64,000 nt of DNA from Vitrella brassicaformis (GCA_001179505.1 CDMY01000185.1:53290-117289); one strand, 5' to 3'; counted from the stretch's first letter, positions 46,767 through 58,970 are shown. A program made the numbers and translations. Notes: a model not told the origin generated them from the letters alone.

Positions 46767-48599
46767 ATGGTCTGGCTGCTTCTCGCTGCCGCTGCCGCTT
46801 CTCCCCTCCGCGAACCTGTCCTTATTGTCGGCGGTGGCCCAGCGGGCCTGTCCACAGCCATCCTGCTGGCCAAGCGGGGCTACTCAGACATCACAGTCGT
46901 CGAGAAGAGCCCATGGCGTGAGTACTTTGCGGCAAGTGATCCTTCCAGCCACACCGTCAGCCTGACTGAGCGAGGACAGCTCGTTCTTCGGACACTCGAT
47001 TGGGATCTTGCGGAGGCCGTCCGCGCGCACAGCCTCATCAACGCCATGAGCAACGTCACGCATGTCGGTGCGGATGGATTGTGCGAGCAGATTGCAGAGA
47101 AGGCCGCAATGGTGGACTCGGTGGCTCTTCTGTCCTCTGGCAAGCTCGAAAAGCGGCATCGAGGCTCATCGTCGTCGAAGGAGCTCCCCAAGGAAGCGTG
47201 GCAAATCCCTCGCCACACACTGGTGCGCCTGCTTTCCCGGCATCTGATGCGCAGCTATCCAGGCCAAGTGCGGCTGTTGACTGGTCGGGAGGTGGTTGAC
47301 GTGGTGCCTGGCACTGCATCCGAGCCGCATGTGGGCGTGCTGATGCGGCAGAGGAGGGGCAGGAGCGTGTATCGCGAGTCGACGTGTAAGGCCCATTTGG
47401 TGATCGGCGCGGATGGACGGAAATCGCAGGTGACACACAGGACGGACCGATGCACTCACTGCACGTGAAGCCCTCTAATGTATGGTGCACCCGCACGTGC
47501 ATGCAGGTGAGTCAGGTGTTGGCCAAGCTCAATCCTGAACGGTTCAGCAAGATCCGCCCCACTCTTGCCCGCCCGGCAGGAAGGAACCCATCAGAAGACA
47601 CCCCTGTCTGCAAGACCATCAGTCTCCCAGCCGAGCTCGACCTGCAGACGGCTGCAGGGCCACAGAGGCTCGCCGCAGACACTTTCGCGACGCTTCAGTC
47701 GCCCGAGGAGCGTGTGCATGCGGTCATCTACGCAGCACCTAGGGCCGGCGCCCGCCATCGGTCTGCCGTGATCGTTGCGCCAGCCGAGCATCGGCTGATG
47801 GAGGAGAGAGACCCACGGCGAGTGGCCGATGCGTTGGCGGATGCATTCCCCCAGCTGCGGGGCGTCGTGTGGTCTGCGAGGGAGGTCGTTCGCTATGCGC
47901 GGCGGCGGGCAGTGGATGTTGATGGATGTCACTACATGAGCCACTGCTGGTGCAGCTGGAGGGGCAAGGAGAGCGGCGACAGCCGGGGGTATGTGGCCAT
48001 TCTGGGCGAGGCGACGAGGGGATTGCACTATCTGTCCACACACGGGCTCGACGCCGCACTGTACGCATGAATCAATGACAACGCGTATGTCCGTCACTTC
48101 GGTGTGTGTGTGGGTGTGTGGGTGTGTGGGTGTGTGGGTGTGTGGGTGTGTGTTTGTGTGTGTTTGCAGTGAGGATGTGCTGTACCTGGACGCCGTCCTG
48201 CAGGCGAGCAACCACAGCCTCTCGCGAGCCCTACCAGCCTTCTCCAAGGCGAGAGTCCGCCAGATGCGCGCACTCACCTCACTCGCCGCCATGCATCCCC
48301 ATCTGCCCTTCCCATTGGGCCCAACCCAGCCATCCCTTGTGTCAGCAGTCGATTTCGCGGTGCGGTGGCACCTTTCGCGGTGGATGCCGTTCAGCTCCTT
48401 GATCCACCCGCCCGTTCCATGCCTACTGGCGAGAGCTGATCTGACGTATGAGCAGGTGTGGCGTCGCGCGTGCCGGACGAGTGGCCTGCTGGGTTTTGCG
48501 GCGTGGATGGCCGAGTTTTCGCTGGCTGTGGGTGTGTTGTGGCTGGCGACAGGCGGTGTGCCGGCCGTGGAGGTCGAGTGGACGGGAGAGAGGGGATAG
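46767..48599 (+). CDS. FAD-dependent monooxygenase with signal peptide, 548 aa
   Basis: Flavoprotein aromatic-hydroxylase/kynurenine-3-monooxygenase-like fold. Three exons in phase: 46767-47429, 47507-48060 and 48170-48599. N-terminus MVWLLLAAAAAS (signal peptide or anchor), then the Rossmann FAD motif PVLIVGGGPAGLSTAILLAK. The mid-protein DG motif is AHLVIGADGRKSQ. The second FAD-contact motif, normally GDAAH, reads GEATR in GYVAILGEATRGLHYLSTHG, followed by the expected ALEDVLYLDAVL helix. The C-terminal exon is helical with a hydrophobic stretch (FSLAVGVLWLATGGVPAV) that may anchor it to a membrane, as in KMO of the outer mitochondrial membrane. The substrate cannot be told from sequence. 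Confidence 0.8.
48101..48168 (+). repeat. GTGTGTGG minisatellite forming the 3' half of an intron
   Basis: Five copies of an 8-bp GTGTGTGG-type unit (about 48108-48150) flanked by plain (TG)n run straight into the acceptor TTTGCAG of the FAD monooxygenase gene. Confidence 0.85.
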
Positions 48600-48791
48600 A
48601 TAGGCATGCAGCCTAGCCATGAGGATGGGAACGATGGGCCGGTGGGATTGATGAGTGGTGAGTGAGTGTGGATGGATGATTCACATACTGCACTTGATTG
48701 GTTGTTTGATTATATATTCGCGTCGGTTCGTTCATTTATGAATTGTGTTGACTGACTGCATCACGTGTGAGTGACTTCAGGAGCGAAACGC

Positions 48792-51700
48792 ATGGATTCA
48801 ATCAGGCGACCGTCGATCGGAAGACGGGGGGCTTGGTGGGGGCCGCATGCGCGAAGCCCTCCCTTTAACACAATGAGCAGGCGGCAGTCCAAGCGCTCGT
48901 CGACCAGCACACATGAGGGGCCTGTGGACACCAGCAAGGAGGACACAGTTGAGACGGCTGACTCAGATCTTCCTCGAGATGCGTCCAGCCGACGGCTCGT
49001 TCCGACAGAGATAGCGGCCCGGGAGGACTTTGCCAGGCTGGAAGACATCATCAAGACCTACTCTGCCCACAGCCCGACGTACGTACGCCACGCAGCTACA
49101 TACATCATCCGTGTCGAGAACGAAGAGCTCTGAGACTCGTTGCGTGCATCAATCAGGCTGGGCAAGCGAGGATGGCAGACACTGAATCTGCAGAACCACT
49201 CGGCCGCGAGGAAGTCGCTTTACTTGATTATCGCCCAGCTGCCTCTCTTTGTCAACGTCTCCAACTATGCCATCAAAGAGTTCGCCCGCGTCCTGACTGT
49301 CTACCTTCTGAGCGACCACGCCTGGCTCTACCGTCAGGGCGAGCATCACGACTCTGCCTACATCGTCCTGGCGGGGCGAGTCACCAAGACCACAAAACGT
49401 CAGTGCATGCCACGTGGCTCGATATATAAGGCGAGGAAGAGCCCCATGGATGTGTGTGTCTTCTGTGTGCGACGTTGCTCATTCGCAGTGCCGCAGCTCG
49501 GCGGCCAAACGCCATCCCATCACCATGGGAGCATCATGCATGGCAGTGGGACGCCAAGCCATTCGCCGTCCCACATCCACCCCCACCAGCAACAGTACAA
49601 CTCACACGCCTTGTACCACACGGAGGAGGCCACATTCGGAGCTATCCTCGGTAGGTCTGCCTTCACGGACGACTGACAGGATGCATGGAGTCCCACTGCT
49701 CATGACATCAGGCAAGGATGACGCGACGGCCCAGGAGTCTGCACGGGCACATGGCGAGTGCGTGGTTGCCAAATGCTCATCCGAAAAGGTCAGCGAGAGA
49801 GACAGGGATGTGGGTGTGGGAGGTGACGAGATGCGCGTCACGGTGCCTTCGATGCAGCTGCAACCAAGCGCATTGCAGCAGCTGCATCGCCGCGGATATC
49901 AGCGGGCCCTGCAGCAGCAGGAAAGGAGAGAGATCGAGGCCCAGAGAAGAAGAGAGGCCCTTCAAAAGGCGACCGGCGTCATGGTAAATGCTTACCACCA
50001 CTGAGAGCCGACGATGAGAGACATGCCTCTTTGTTTGTGTGTAGGGCATCCACGCCGGACTGGCCGTGCAGGAAGGCAGCCCGAAAGCCCAACACGGTAC
50101 CAGACACCAACACATACCTCATTGTGTGTCTCTCGTCACACCCCCTCCACATGCAGGCCTCTCTCAAGACCGTCTTCTCAGAGTGTCCGCAGAAGACATG
50201 GACGACACTCTCTCGGACCGCAGCAGTGAGGCCGACGCCAAGGACCGCCCCACGCAGCATGACGTGGCGGACAGCACGTGGCGGATGGAGGGCACCGGAC
50301 GATTCGCCATCCGTCTCAACAACCCCCTGCTGGCCAAGAAGTACTGCACCTTCAGAGCCAGCAATGAGGCGGGTGCGCGGCTGTGCATCCACGAGGACAA
50401 TGTCAATGAGAGGGTGCGGGTGCTTAACTCGGCCTGGGGCAAGCTCTCGCAGGACATCGGCCTCAACTATCGCGCCGGGGAGACATCGGCCACTGGCGCC
50501 GCGGAGAGGGAGCCTCACCGCGTGTCCGGCCATGACAGGAGGCCACACAGCCCGTTTGTAAGCGAAAGAGGTCAATGCACATTCGGGACTAGTCAAGGTG
50601 TGTGCAGGTACGGGTTCCTGGGCATCGCCCACAACTGGAGCCGATGGTAGATTTTCTTGCTGCATCGCCATTGTTCTCGGTGGGAGGGAGGACACTAAAA
50701 AGGACTCGCCATTACCTTTGATGTGTCCCTCTCCTCAGGGTTTAAGGCGTCGCGTGCTGATGGGTGACGGCCGGGAATCTTGAATCGCGTCTTCGACTTG
50801 CATGTCTCCTCTCTGTATGTGTGTCATCTCCTCTCTAGACACATCGGAAGCATTTAAGGATGAGGGCACAAACGCTGGCGTCATACTGGCAAAGGTGGGC
50901 GGACAGACAGACAGACAAGGGAGCCACACACATACGGACAGACAGATACCGGGAGCTTTCTTCGGTCAGCAAGGGGAGAAGCCGATAGTGCCCGCTGTCT
51001 TCGCTTTAAGGGATGGAGTCATTAAGGTACCAAGATCGTCTGCATGGCGGCGTCGCGTCGCGTCGCGTTGGCCGTTGCATGCAACGGGATGCATTGCAAT
51101 GGGATGCAGGTCCTTCGCACATTGGAGATAGCCAGCGCCACACGATGGCCGTCCACCAAGAAGATTGCACTCAAGTGACTCACACACGCGCTCGGTCGGT
51201 CGCTTGTTCCTTCGGTTGTGTTATCCATCCACTCTGTCTGCCAGGACAGCGCGAGAGCGCAGGAAGGTGACGAAGCTCACGACTGTGGAGGTGGGCAGAG
51301 AGAGAGGGAGACACGTGAGAAAAGAAGACCGACAAGCCGGACACTTCGTGTCTGTCAGGTGTGTGAGCTGAGGGCGAGAAAGTGGTGGGGGCAGGTGGAT
51401 CCTGGCCCGACAAGGTAAGGATGCATGAGCAAGGTATCTGCGTGGAGTCACCAGAATGTGTGCAGGGAGTATCAGTTCACGTTGGTGACTAAGACCGAGT
51501 GCACCGTGTGCAGGTAGGTAGGGTGGTTGGTGGATGAGTATACTGAGCGAGACACAAAGACAGAAAGGCCACGCCTTCCCCTTCAGCTCTGACGTCTCTC
51601 CGCCTTGCATTGCAGAGCGCAGCGTGCCAACCTACGCATCATGCTCGACGGTCTGTCTGTCTGACACATGCAGCCATGTCCCTCCCTCCCTCCCTCCCTC

Positions 51701-52318
51701 CCTCCCTCATTGTCTCTCTCTGATCGATTCCTGTTTCTGTTTTCAGTCGACACGCTGGCCAACATCCAGCGCTTCATCGATGACACATTTCCAGACGATG
51801 CACAGATAAGAGCCAAGTCACGCGACACAGAGGAGTGGCGCACTTTCAGGACACACCAGATTCAGAACATCCGTGACACATGCGAGGCGTCCACGCTCAA
51901 GGACTACTTTGCACGCCCCGTGGCCCTCAAGACATTGCCCAGACAAGTGGCCTCGCTCAAATCGCTGCAGAAAGAGGTACGTCAGTATCTTCCCTCCGAG
52001 ACCCCGAGACACTGCTGCCTTTTGTAGGCCTTCGAGCACCCAGAGCTAGAGAAAGAGCTTCAAGAGGTCACGACAGAGGAGCTCAGCCTCGTCCCGCAGC
52101 GGCCCATTTTCCTCCCCTCCCTCCAGCCACCCAGACAACAAGTCCGCCACACGCATCTCTCCTTCCTGGCATCACAGCGCTCCAGGCCGGCCACCCGGAT
52201 GAGCGCACCAGCGGGGGAGAGGCAGTTGCATCTCGCGGGGCTGTTTGCGTCGCATTTCACATCGACGAGGGGGCAGTTGACGGCCGCAACTTCGTTTGCC
52301 GGTGGCCGGGAGCACTAG
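48792..52318 (+). CDS. Cyclic-nucleotide-binding-domain protein
   Basis: Intracellular regulatory protein of the cNMP-binding superfamily. N-terminal Ser/Arg-rich leader, then RKSLYLIIAQLPLFVNVSNY, the helix and strand that open a CNBD, and LYRQGEHHDSAYIVLAGRVT (about 49327-49386), the usual G-E-x-x-D-S-x-Y-I-V pattern. A His/Ser insert precedes ATFGAILG and GECVVAKC. Next a basic coiled helix (RALQQQERREIEAQRRREAL), an acidic linker and MEGTGRFAIRLNNPLLAKKY. A later part (VFALRDGVIKVLRTLEIASA; TTVEVCELRARKWWGQVDPG; EYQFTLVTKTECTVCR) looks like a second, diverged CNBD. The C-terminal helix starts VDTLANIQRFIDDTFPDD. No kinase or channel region is visible. About 14 exons. Start 48792, or 48873. 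Ends 26 bp from the converging YVH1 stop. Confidence 0.72.
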
Positions 52319-52344
52319 CTGACACCGACATCGGCCATATGCCA

Positions 52345-53976
52345 TCAGTGGTCGAAGACGGGTGTGGGGACATCGCCGCGGTGGGCGCTGCCCATTGGGA
52401 GGCGATCGACCCTGGACAAATGGACCTAACAGAGAGGGGGGGAGGAGGTCAGCCAACAGAGAGAGCAGGATGTTGTCATATTGTGCTGTTGATTGAGGTG
52501 GTGGGGGTGGTGGCTGACCTGGAAAGCTGGCGTGTGCCACCCGCCGCAGGAGCACTGCAGGCCGTGCCACGACCATGCGCCAAGCTTGCCCTTGCACTGC
52601 ACACATGACAATCCATCGACCAGCAGACAGACAGACGAGGAGGTTCATGTGATGGTTGTTAATGTATCTGCTGTTTGCCATTACTGTACCCTCTGATTGG
52701 AGCAGACGAGCTTCCCAGTTTGGTCCTTCTGAACAGACACACAAATTGCCCTTTCCTCTCCGTCTCTCTCTGTGCTGCGTGTGGGGGCGTGTGAGTGGTG
52801 CCTTACGAGGTCGCCCATCCACTTCATGGGCTCGACAAACACCGAAGTGCACTCGTGGCCCGGTGTCTGACAACAGAGAACGATGGACGCACTTATGGTG
52901 GTACCTGTGCATACCGCAGAACTCGTCTTCTTCCTCTGGAAGCTCTTCCACTTCCACCCATCTCTGGCGTGGTGTGGCAGAAGGTTGCTCTCATAGAACA
53001 GGCGCGTGCGACACTTCCTGGAACACATATATACACAAACACACCTACCAGCGACACCAACAATGCACTCATTGTCGGTGTCTCACTCACGCACTTGCAT
53101 GTGTATTGCCACTCTGCCAGCTCCCTGGAACTTGCCGGCGGGCGTCTGCTCCCACCTGATGCCGCAACGTCCCCATCATCTTGGCCGCTGCCGCCCTCAT
53201 CGCTTAGAATGCCCTCTTCCTGGTCCAGCTGGTCATCAAATAGCAGGCCTTCAGGGTCGTCACTAATGTCAGGAAACGGCAAAGATTGTCCCCGGTCACA
53301 CGCGCGCTTCCACAGCCGATACTGCCTGTGGTGCGGGCTGCTGCCGGCCGTGGTGCATCCCATCCTCTCGTACAGCCTGAGCTGCTTTCGGAAGTTCAGA
53401 TTGGGACAGGTTGGGGGGTGTGCGTCCTCCACCCAGCTGAGTGCGTCGTCGAACGACATCTTGGAGGCCTTCATCAGATACGCGATGCAGACGGCAGCGC
53501 TTCGGCTGATGCCCTGGTGGCTAGAGAAAACAGCGCAGCAGAGAGGATCGATGTCACTGTGACCTTCAATCCCCCACCCAGTGTGTGTGCCGTGCCGCGG
53601 CCCCCCTACCAGTGGATGAGCACATCTGCCGTTGGCTCGCCGTCCATCACGCCTTCAATGAACTCGCATGCCTCGTCCAAATGAGCGATGAGATCAGACT
53701 CATAGTCGTCAAGAATCGGCACCTCGTGGAACAAAGTCCTGCTGAGGTCGACACACTCGGCCAATCCCTCAGTCAGGGCCTCTCGCAGCCCCAAGCCAGC
53801 CGACACGACGGCCGCCAGTGACTCATCCGCAAGCGCATCGATGGCGTCGTCGAGAGAACCAATCTGACAGCAGGAAGATGAAATGAGAGTCGCAATGCAG
53901 TGCATGACGTTTGCGCATCCTCCCAAGCGTGTGTGCGATGTACCAGGAGATGAGGCCGGACTTTCGATGCGACCAT
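52345..53976 (-). CDS. DUSP12: Dual-specificity phosphatase YVH1/DUSP12 with C-terminal zinc-binding domain
   Basis: Conserved phosphatase that in yeast releases Mrt4 during late 60S ribosome assembly, a job done by the zinc domain. ATG at 53976 (MVASKVRPHLLIGSLDDAID). Catalytic HCHQGISRSA: the active-site Cys codon is split TG|C by an 89-nt intron (53609-53521). AFLM-type helix is present (AYLMKASKMSFDDALSWVE). Acidic linker DQLDQEEGILSDEGG. Zinc domain: YTCKKCRTRLFYESNLL, CTSVFVEPMKWMGDL, LVCSNQRCKGKLGAWSW, LQCSCGGWHTPAFQVHLSRVD, giving the expected Cys pairs and the family-typical PAFQ...SRVD end. About seven exons, all in phase where checked. Stop at 52345. Confidence 0.92.
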
Positions 53977-54188
53977 CTTCGTCTACTCGTTCTTCAATTC
54001 ATCCAATAGATCCAGATATGTGTGACCTCTTTCTTTTATTACCTTTCCTTCGTTTCCTGCGCCTCATCTGCGAGCTACAGCTCGCAGCGTGGCGAGCTTG
54101 CGCAACGGTCGCCCGTTGTGCAGCGAGGCCTCCATCAGCACCACACCAGCGCGCCCTTCCTTTCTTCTCCTTGCCGGCGTCTTTCACC

Positions 54189-55213
54189 ATGTCCTTGTCT
54201 GGTCCTTTCGCTGTGATCTGTGTCCTTTGCTTTGCCTGCGTGAACGCGGTCAAGTGGATCGAGGTGAACGAAGGGCGCAATGAGAATGGACATCCCGGCA
54301 TCGGATCATCCTCTGACATGGCCATCCATACTTGCACAACACCACGAGGCTCGAAGATGCCAGCTTTTTATGCTTCTTATTCGCGTGAAATAGGTCCACT
54401 TCCCATTCATGATCCCGCTGATGGCACACTCCTTTCTCCTGGGTATAATTATGGCGACATTGTATGGAACACGGGTACGGCTCACACACACACACCGCCT
54501 GAGTGGTGGTTTCTCTCCTCACACGGCACGCGTATGGGTTTGTGTGCGGTCTGTGTGATGATGCACAGGGTACGTTGGCTGCAACATTAACAAGAGGTTC
54601 TGGGGGGTAAACGCCAGGTACACGCGTTCCGACAACTTCTACGAGACGAGTGATGCTCGCCTGAAGACGAATATTCAAGACCTCCCTGCGGACAGCAAGG
54701 CCGACATTTACGACAAATTCGCGCAGATTCGCATGCGGACCTTCCAGTGGCAGCCAGAGAGCATGCCCAATGTGCCCGAGGAAGAACTCGCCGAAACGCA
54801 ACTCGGTAAGCTGTCCATGGTGTGGATGTAAGAAATGAGTCGGCCGACTCATACCTGCCGGCCGGCCTGCTGCTTGCTTCATGCCGCCATGCTCTCTCTC
54901 TCTGGTCGATGGATGCTGCGCAGGTGTGCTGAGTCAAGAGCTTGCTGAGTTGTTCCCCGGGAGTGTCGCCCTGGACACCTCGGAAGCCGAGTTGTCCAGA
55001 CCGAATGGCACTGAAGCCATCAAGGGCGATGCCTACTACGTGAGTCTGTCATCCCTCATGTACAACAACATGGTCGTCACTCAGCGCCTGCAGCAGGAGA
55101 CTCAGCGCCTGCAGCAGGAGCTGGCCGACATCAAGGCGCTGCTGGCTCGCGACGACAGCCCCCCAATGCGCAGGCTCTTCGAGGCCCGAACTGACTTACT
55201 GAGTGAGTACTAG
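54189..55213 (+). CDS. Small secreted protein with S74 intramolecular-chaperone (autoprotease) domain, 270 aa
   Basis: Three exons in phase: 54189-54474, 54569-54805 and 54924-55213. Signal peptide LSGPFAVICVLCFACVNA. The second half carries the peptidase S74/ICA hallmarks: TSDARLKTNIQDL with the Ser and Lys five residues apart that form the self-cleaving dyad, FAQIRMRTFQW, GVLSQELAELFPGSV and YYVSLSSLMYNNMVVTQRL, ending in a coiled coil with a direct repeat (TQRLQQE twice). In phage tail spikes and in eukaryotic MYRF this domain trimerises a preceding beta stalk and then cuts itself off. Here only about 130 residues precede the cleavage serine. The catalytic pair looks intact. A beta-stalk partner is not obvious. 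Confidence 0.8.
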
Positions 55214-56168
55214 CCAGTAGTGATTTTCCATGTCAAAATGATAGGATAATTTGTCAGATGCATTAGGGGGCGGGGTGGGTGGGTAGGTAGGTAGGTAGAT
55301 TAGATGTGCGTGCTAATAATGCATGCGCTTTTCTACTACAACACGCGCCTGTCTAATTGAAATTGATGCGAAGGTGTGTATGGGGAATGGGTTGCATGCG
55401 ACGTGATACGCTGTTAGTGCTTTCTTTGCCTGGAGGGAGGGACCGAATGTGTGCGCGCACGCTGCATGATCGAGTCTCTGCACGGGGGCGGGCGGGCAAG
55501 AGCTTCCCGACCCGTGGTGTCGGCAGCGTGCGTGCAGCCGTGTGAGTGGCAAGGTCAGACCTTGTGACTCTGCGGTAATTCTTTTTGGTTGGCTGGCTGG
55601 CTGGACGGATGGCTGTCCATTCGAATTCCTTGGGCGTCAGCGGTGGGTTTCTGTCTGTCTGTCTCGGTCTCTCTCTCTCGGCGTGGCTGAATCCATATGT
55701 ACGGATGCCACACGAGGCTGCAGAGAGAGACGAGTGTAAGCATGTCTGTCTTTTCTGTTGTGTCTGTGTGTTCTGTTGTGTTGTGTTGTTGAGTTGTGTT
55801 GTTGTGTTGTTGAGTTGTGTTGTTAAGTTGTGTTGTTTCTGTCGCGTGTGTGGGGTGGATGGGGTGTCGAGTGGTGGGGGGGTTGACACGTATGGGCACT
55901 GCATGGTGGGAGGGTGGGGTGGAGGGACAGCACGGACACACACTGGGATGAAAGCACAGATCTTTGAACGGCTCTACAGGGGTCTCCGCTCAAAAATACA
56001 CACCCAACACACTCAACACCCATCATACCCAACTACACTTAAGTGGCGTCTGATGTGTAGTATATCGTCTGGCACCACATCTCGATCGATATCGCGTGGC
56101 GTACACAGCACGGACAGGGCAATGATGTGGATAAAAGCAACACACACACACACACGCACACACACACG
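55214..56168. other. Tail-to-tail intergenic region with GTTGT repeat cluster
   Basis: 955 bases between the S74 gene and BRR2. Holds (GTAG)n at about 55279-55298 and a GTTGT/GTTGA repeat cluster at about 55770-55835. Open frames over the cluster are repeat artefacts. No gene recognised. Confidence 0.55.
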
Positions 56169-56593
56169 TCACTCGTCGTCGGCAGGGCCACCCGGCTTGA
56201 CGTGAATGTTGAACCTGTACTCCTGGTCGCAGCCGACGTACGAGTCGCACATCAGGTACAGCACGTAGTCGTACTCGCCGCTCGTGCCGGGCGCCTCGAA
56301 CTCCAACTTGACAGTCTGCTCTGACCTGACAGACCGACGCGACGCAATCAGACACACACACAGACATGTCGTGCAGTACGTGTGTGTCAAGTCATGTCAT
56401 GTGTGGGGGGTAGTCTTGGCTTACTTGGCGATGGAGATGCGCTTGATGAATGCGAGGTTGCTCTCCTCCCCACCCTCTGCTGCTGCTGCCTTGGTCTTGG
56501 GTGCCCTGCCGGCGATGACCCACCACTGCTCGTCCTTCTCCTTGGGATAAAAGGGAGCAAACACGGGGCCCAACGCCTCATCCTGGTATAACA

Positions 56594-56626
<33 letters not shown>

Positions 56627-57906
56627 GGGCATGGAGACAGCCACACGTGTGAGAAGGATGTGGGGTGGTGTAGGGAGGGTGGGTTTACTTGTAGGTCTCT
56701 TTCGAATTTGATGTTCATTTGGACGGCGTCTCCCTCTGCGATGTCGTCGGGGCTGATGACCTCGTGCTCCATCGTCACCATGGGGTACCGGTTGCACGCC
56801 TGACATTCGTCACATACACACACCGACAAACACGCAGTCAGGTCAGCCATCATGTTTGTCGACTTGCAAGTCAGCCGCCTTGAGGGCGCACGCACCTTTG
56901 CCACATCCGCGACTTGTGTCTGCGAGAGCGGCTGCAGCAGCGTGGTGCGCTGGTCGTCCTCCATGTTGAGCAGGTCAAAGACGTCGGCCACCTCCATCTC
57001 TGCGTTGACCATCCATCCACCCCACACACGTCGATCCACACACACCAGACGTCGGTCTGTGTCTGTCTGGCTCGTTGGGTACCTTTGGCTTTGCTGATGA
57101 GCGTCTCGTCGAAGTGCGGCAGCTGCAACAGTGGCGACTGTGCGGTGGTCATGGCCTGGACGGTCATCTGGCAGATCTCCATGGCCACCAATGCCGGCTG
57201 CAGCCAGCCGTTGCTCGACAACACGTCAACCATGCCCTGATTGATGAGATGAGATGACACACGCACACACACAGAGACAGACATGTGGGGTGTGTGTGGT
57301 GTGTGCGCGAAAGGTGTGTTCACCTGTGTGAGCCTGACGGCGTGGTCCAGCACATAGCGCTGGTCCGCCTGCAGGTCTGTCGATATCGCTGTGCGGTTGA
57401 AGTGAGCCTGCACACACACACACACACACACACACATCCGACCTCCCTCTCTCCCCCTCTCCCTTCGGCCCCCTGCCAGCTTACATAAAGGAGTATCTGT
57501 GCCTTGATGTGGGGCTCGTTGATCTTCTCGCGGTCCGACAGCCGCACGCCCAGCTGGCTCGCCAGGCCCTTGAGGACTGCCTCCTCCCCCGCTCTGACCG
57601 GGACGTAGTCGTATTCGGTGGCCGCACAGATGATCTCTATCATGGCCTTGCGCTTGGTGGAGGCTCGCAGCGCACGGTTGAACTTCTCTGCACACACAGA
57701 GACGGGTGTGGGAGGGAGAGGGCGAGGGGTGTGTGTGTGGTTGTGTGGCTGGCTGACCAATGGTGGTGTATCTGATGTAGTAGAAAGCGGCGATGAGCCC
57801 GAGGTTGAGGGCCGAGAGGTCGACTTCCTCCTCGACAGAGAGGCACTGGGACTGCTCGAGCGCCTCGACCGTGGTCTCAACCAGCTCTGACAGGTGATCT
57901 GTGGCA

Positions 57907-57939
<33 letters not shown>

Positions 57940-58970
57940 GGAGAGAGAGATTAGACGCCTGGTGGGTTTGGCTGGGGTTGTCTTGGATGCACACACGCAG
58001 CTGACCTGATATGTGCCCGTGTGTGACGCCTTGCAGGCCGTAGTAATTGGGGTTCTGATGACACATGAGGTGGTATGACATGAGATGGTTCGGTGGTGAT
58101 GTTGTGTGTCTCTTGCATGCCTCGAGAGCTCCTTTCTCACCTTGCTGATCCTCCTGTAGTAGAAGGTCCAGGTGAGCCAGTCGATGGCGTCCTGCTTGTT
58201 GTCGATGGTCTTGAGCACCACCTCCGCGTTGATGAAGTCGGCCATACGCTGCATCCACCACACCACACACACACAGAGAGATATCACCAAACGAACCAAC
58301 AAGACGGCCGATACAGATCGTCGTCCCCCTGACCTCCTTCTGGTCGAGATGTGATTCAACGGGCAGCGGCTCGTAGATAAATTTCTTGTAGTACTCTTTC
58401 TTGGACGAATGGCACAGCAGACAGAAGACCCCCGACTTGTCGATGTGCGGCCGCGTGGCCCGGCCCATCATCTGGATGATGTCGCTGACGGGGTAGTCCA
58501 CCCAGCGATTCTCCCGGCCGTCGAACTTCTTGGTGTCCATGACAATCACCAGGTGGGCCGACATGGTCATGCCCCACGTCAGCTGCTCGGTCGTCACCAA
58601 CACCTGGATGGCACCCGACTCGAACAGCCGCTCGATCATCCCTCGCTCCGACTCAGAGAACCCTGCAGCGGATGCATCAAACAGAGAAGGCAGGCCGCCA
58701 CACGTGTGTGCGTGTTGATGGGGTGCTGGTGGTCGTGGTCTCCTTACCTTCGTGGTAGAAGCCGACACCGAATTCAAGCGTTTGCTTGAGGGCCTGCAGA
58801 CACGCAGACAGAGAGAGAGGGTGGTGTCATTTCGATGGTTCCGTGTGTGGCTATGTGGGGGTGGAGGGGGGGTGATCAGACAGTACGAATAAGGAGGCTT
58901 CAGTGTGTGTGTGCACTCAGATATATGCTTGTCAAGTTGGGTTGTCTCCATCCCTTCACCCACCCCCCCC

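Noticed and set aside
54569-55213. Possible recent phage or viral origin of the S74 protein
   Set aside because: The gene has three exons with spliceosomal introns and a eukaryotic signal peptide, and S74 domains are native in eukaryotes (MYRF). No other viral gene is nearby.
55585-56205. 206-codon plus-strand frame in the spacer before BRR2
   Set aside because: Composed mostly of translated GTTGT and TCTG repeats and overlaps the BRR2 stop; no protein-like composition.
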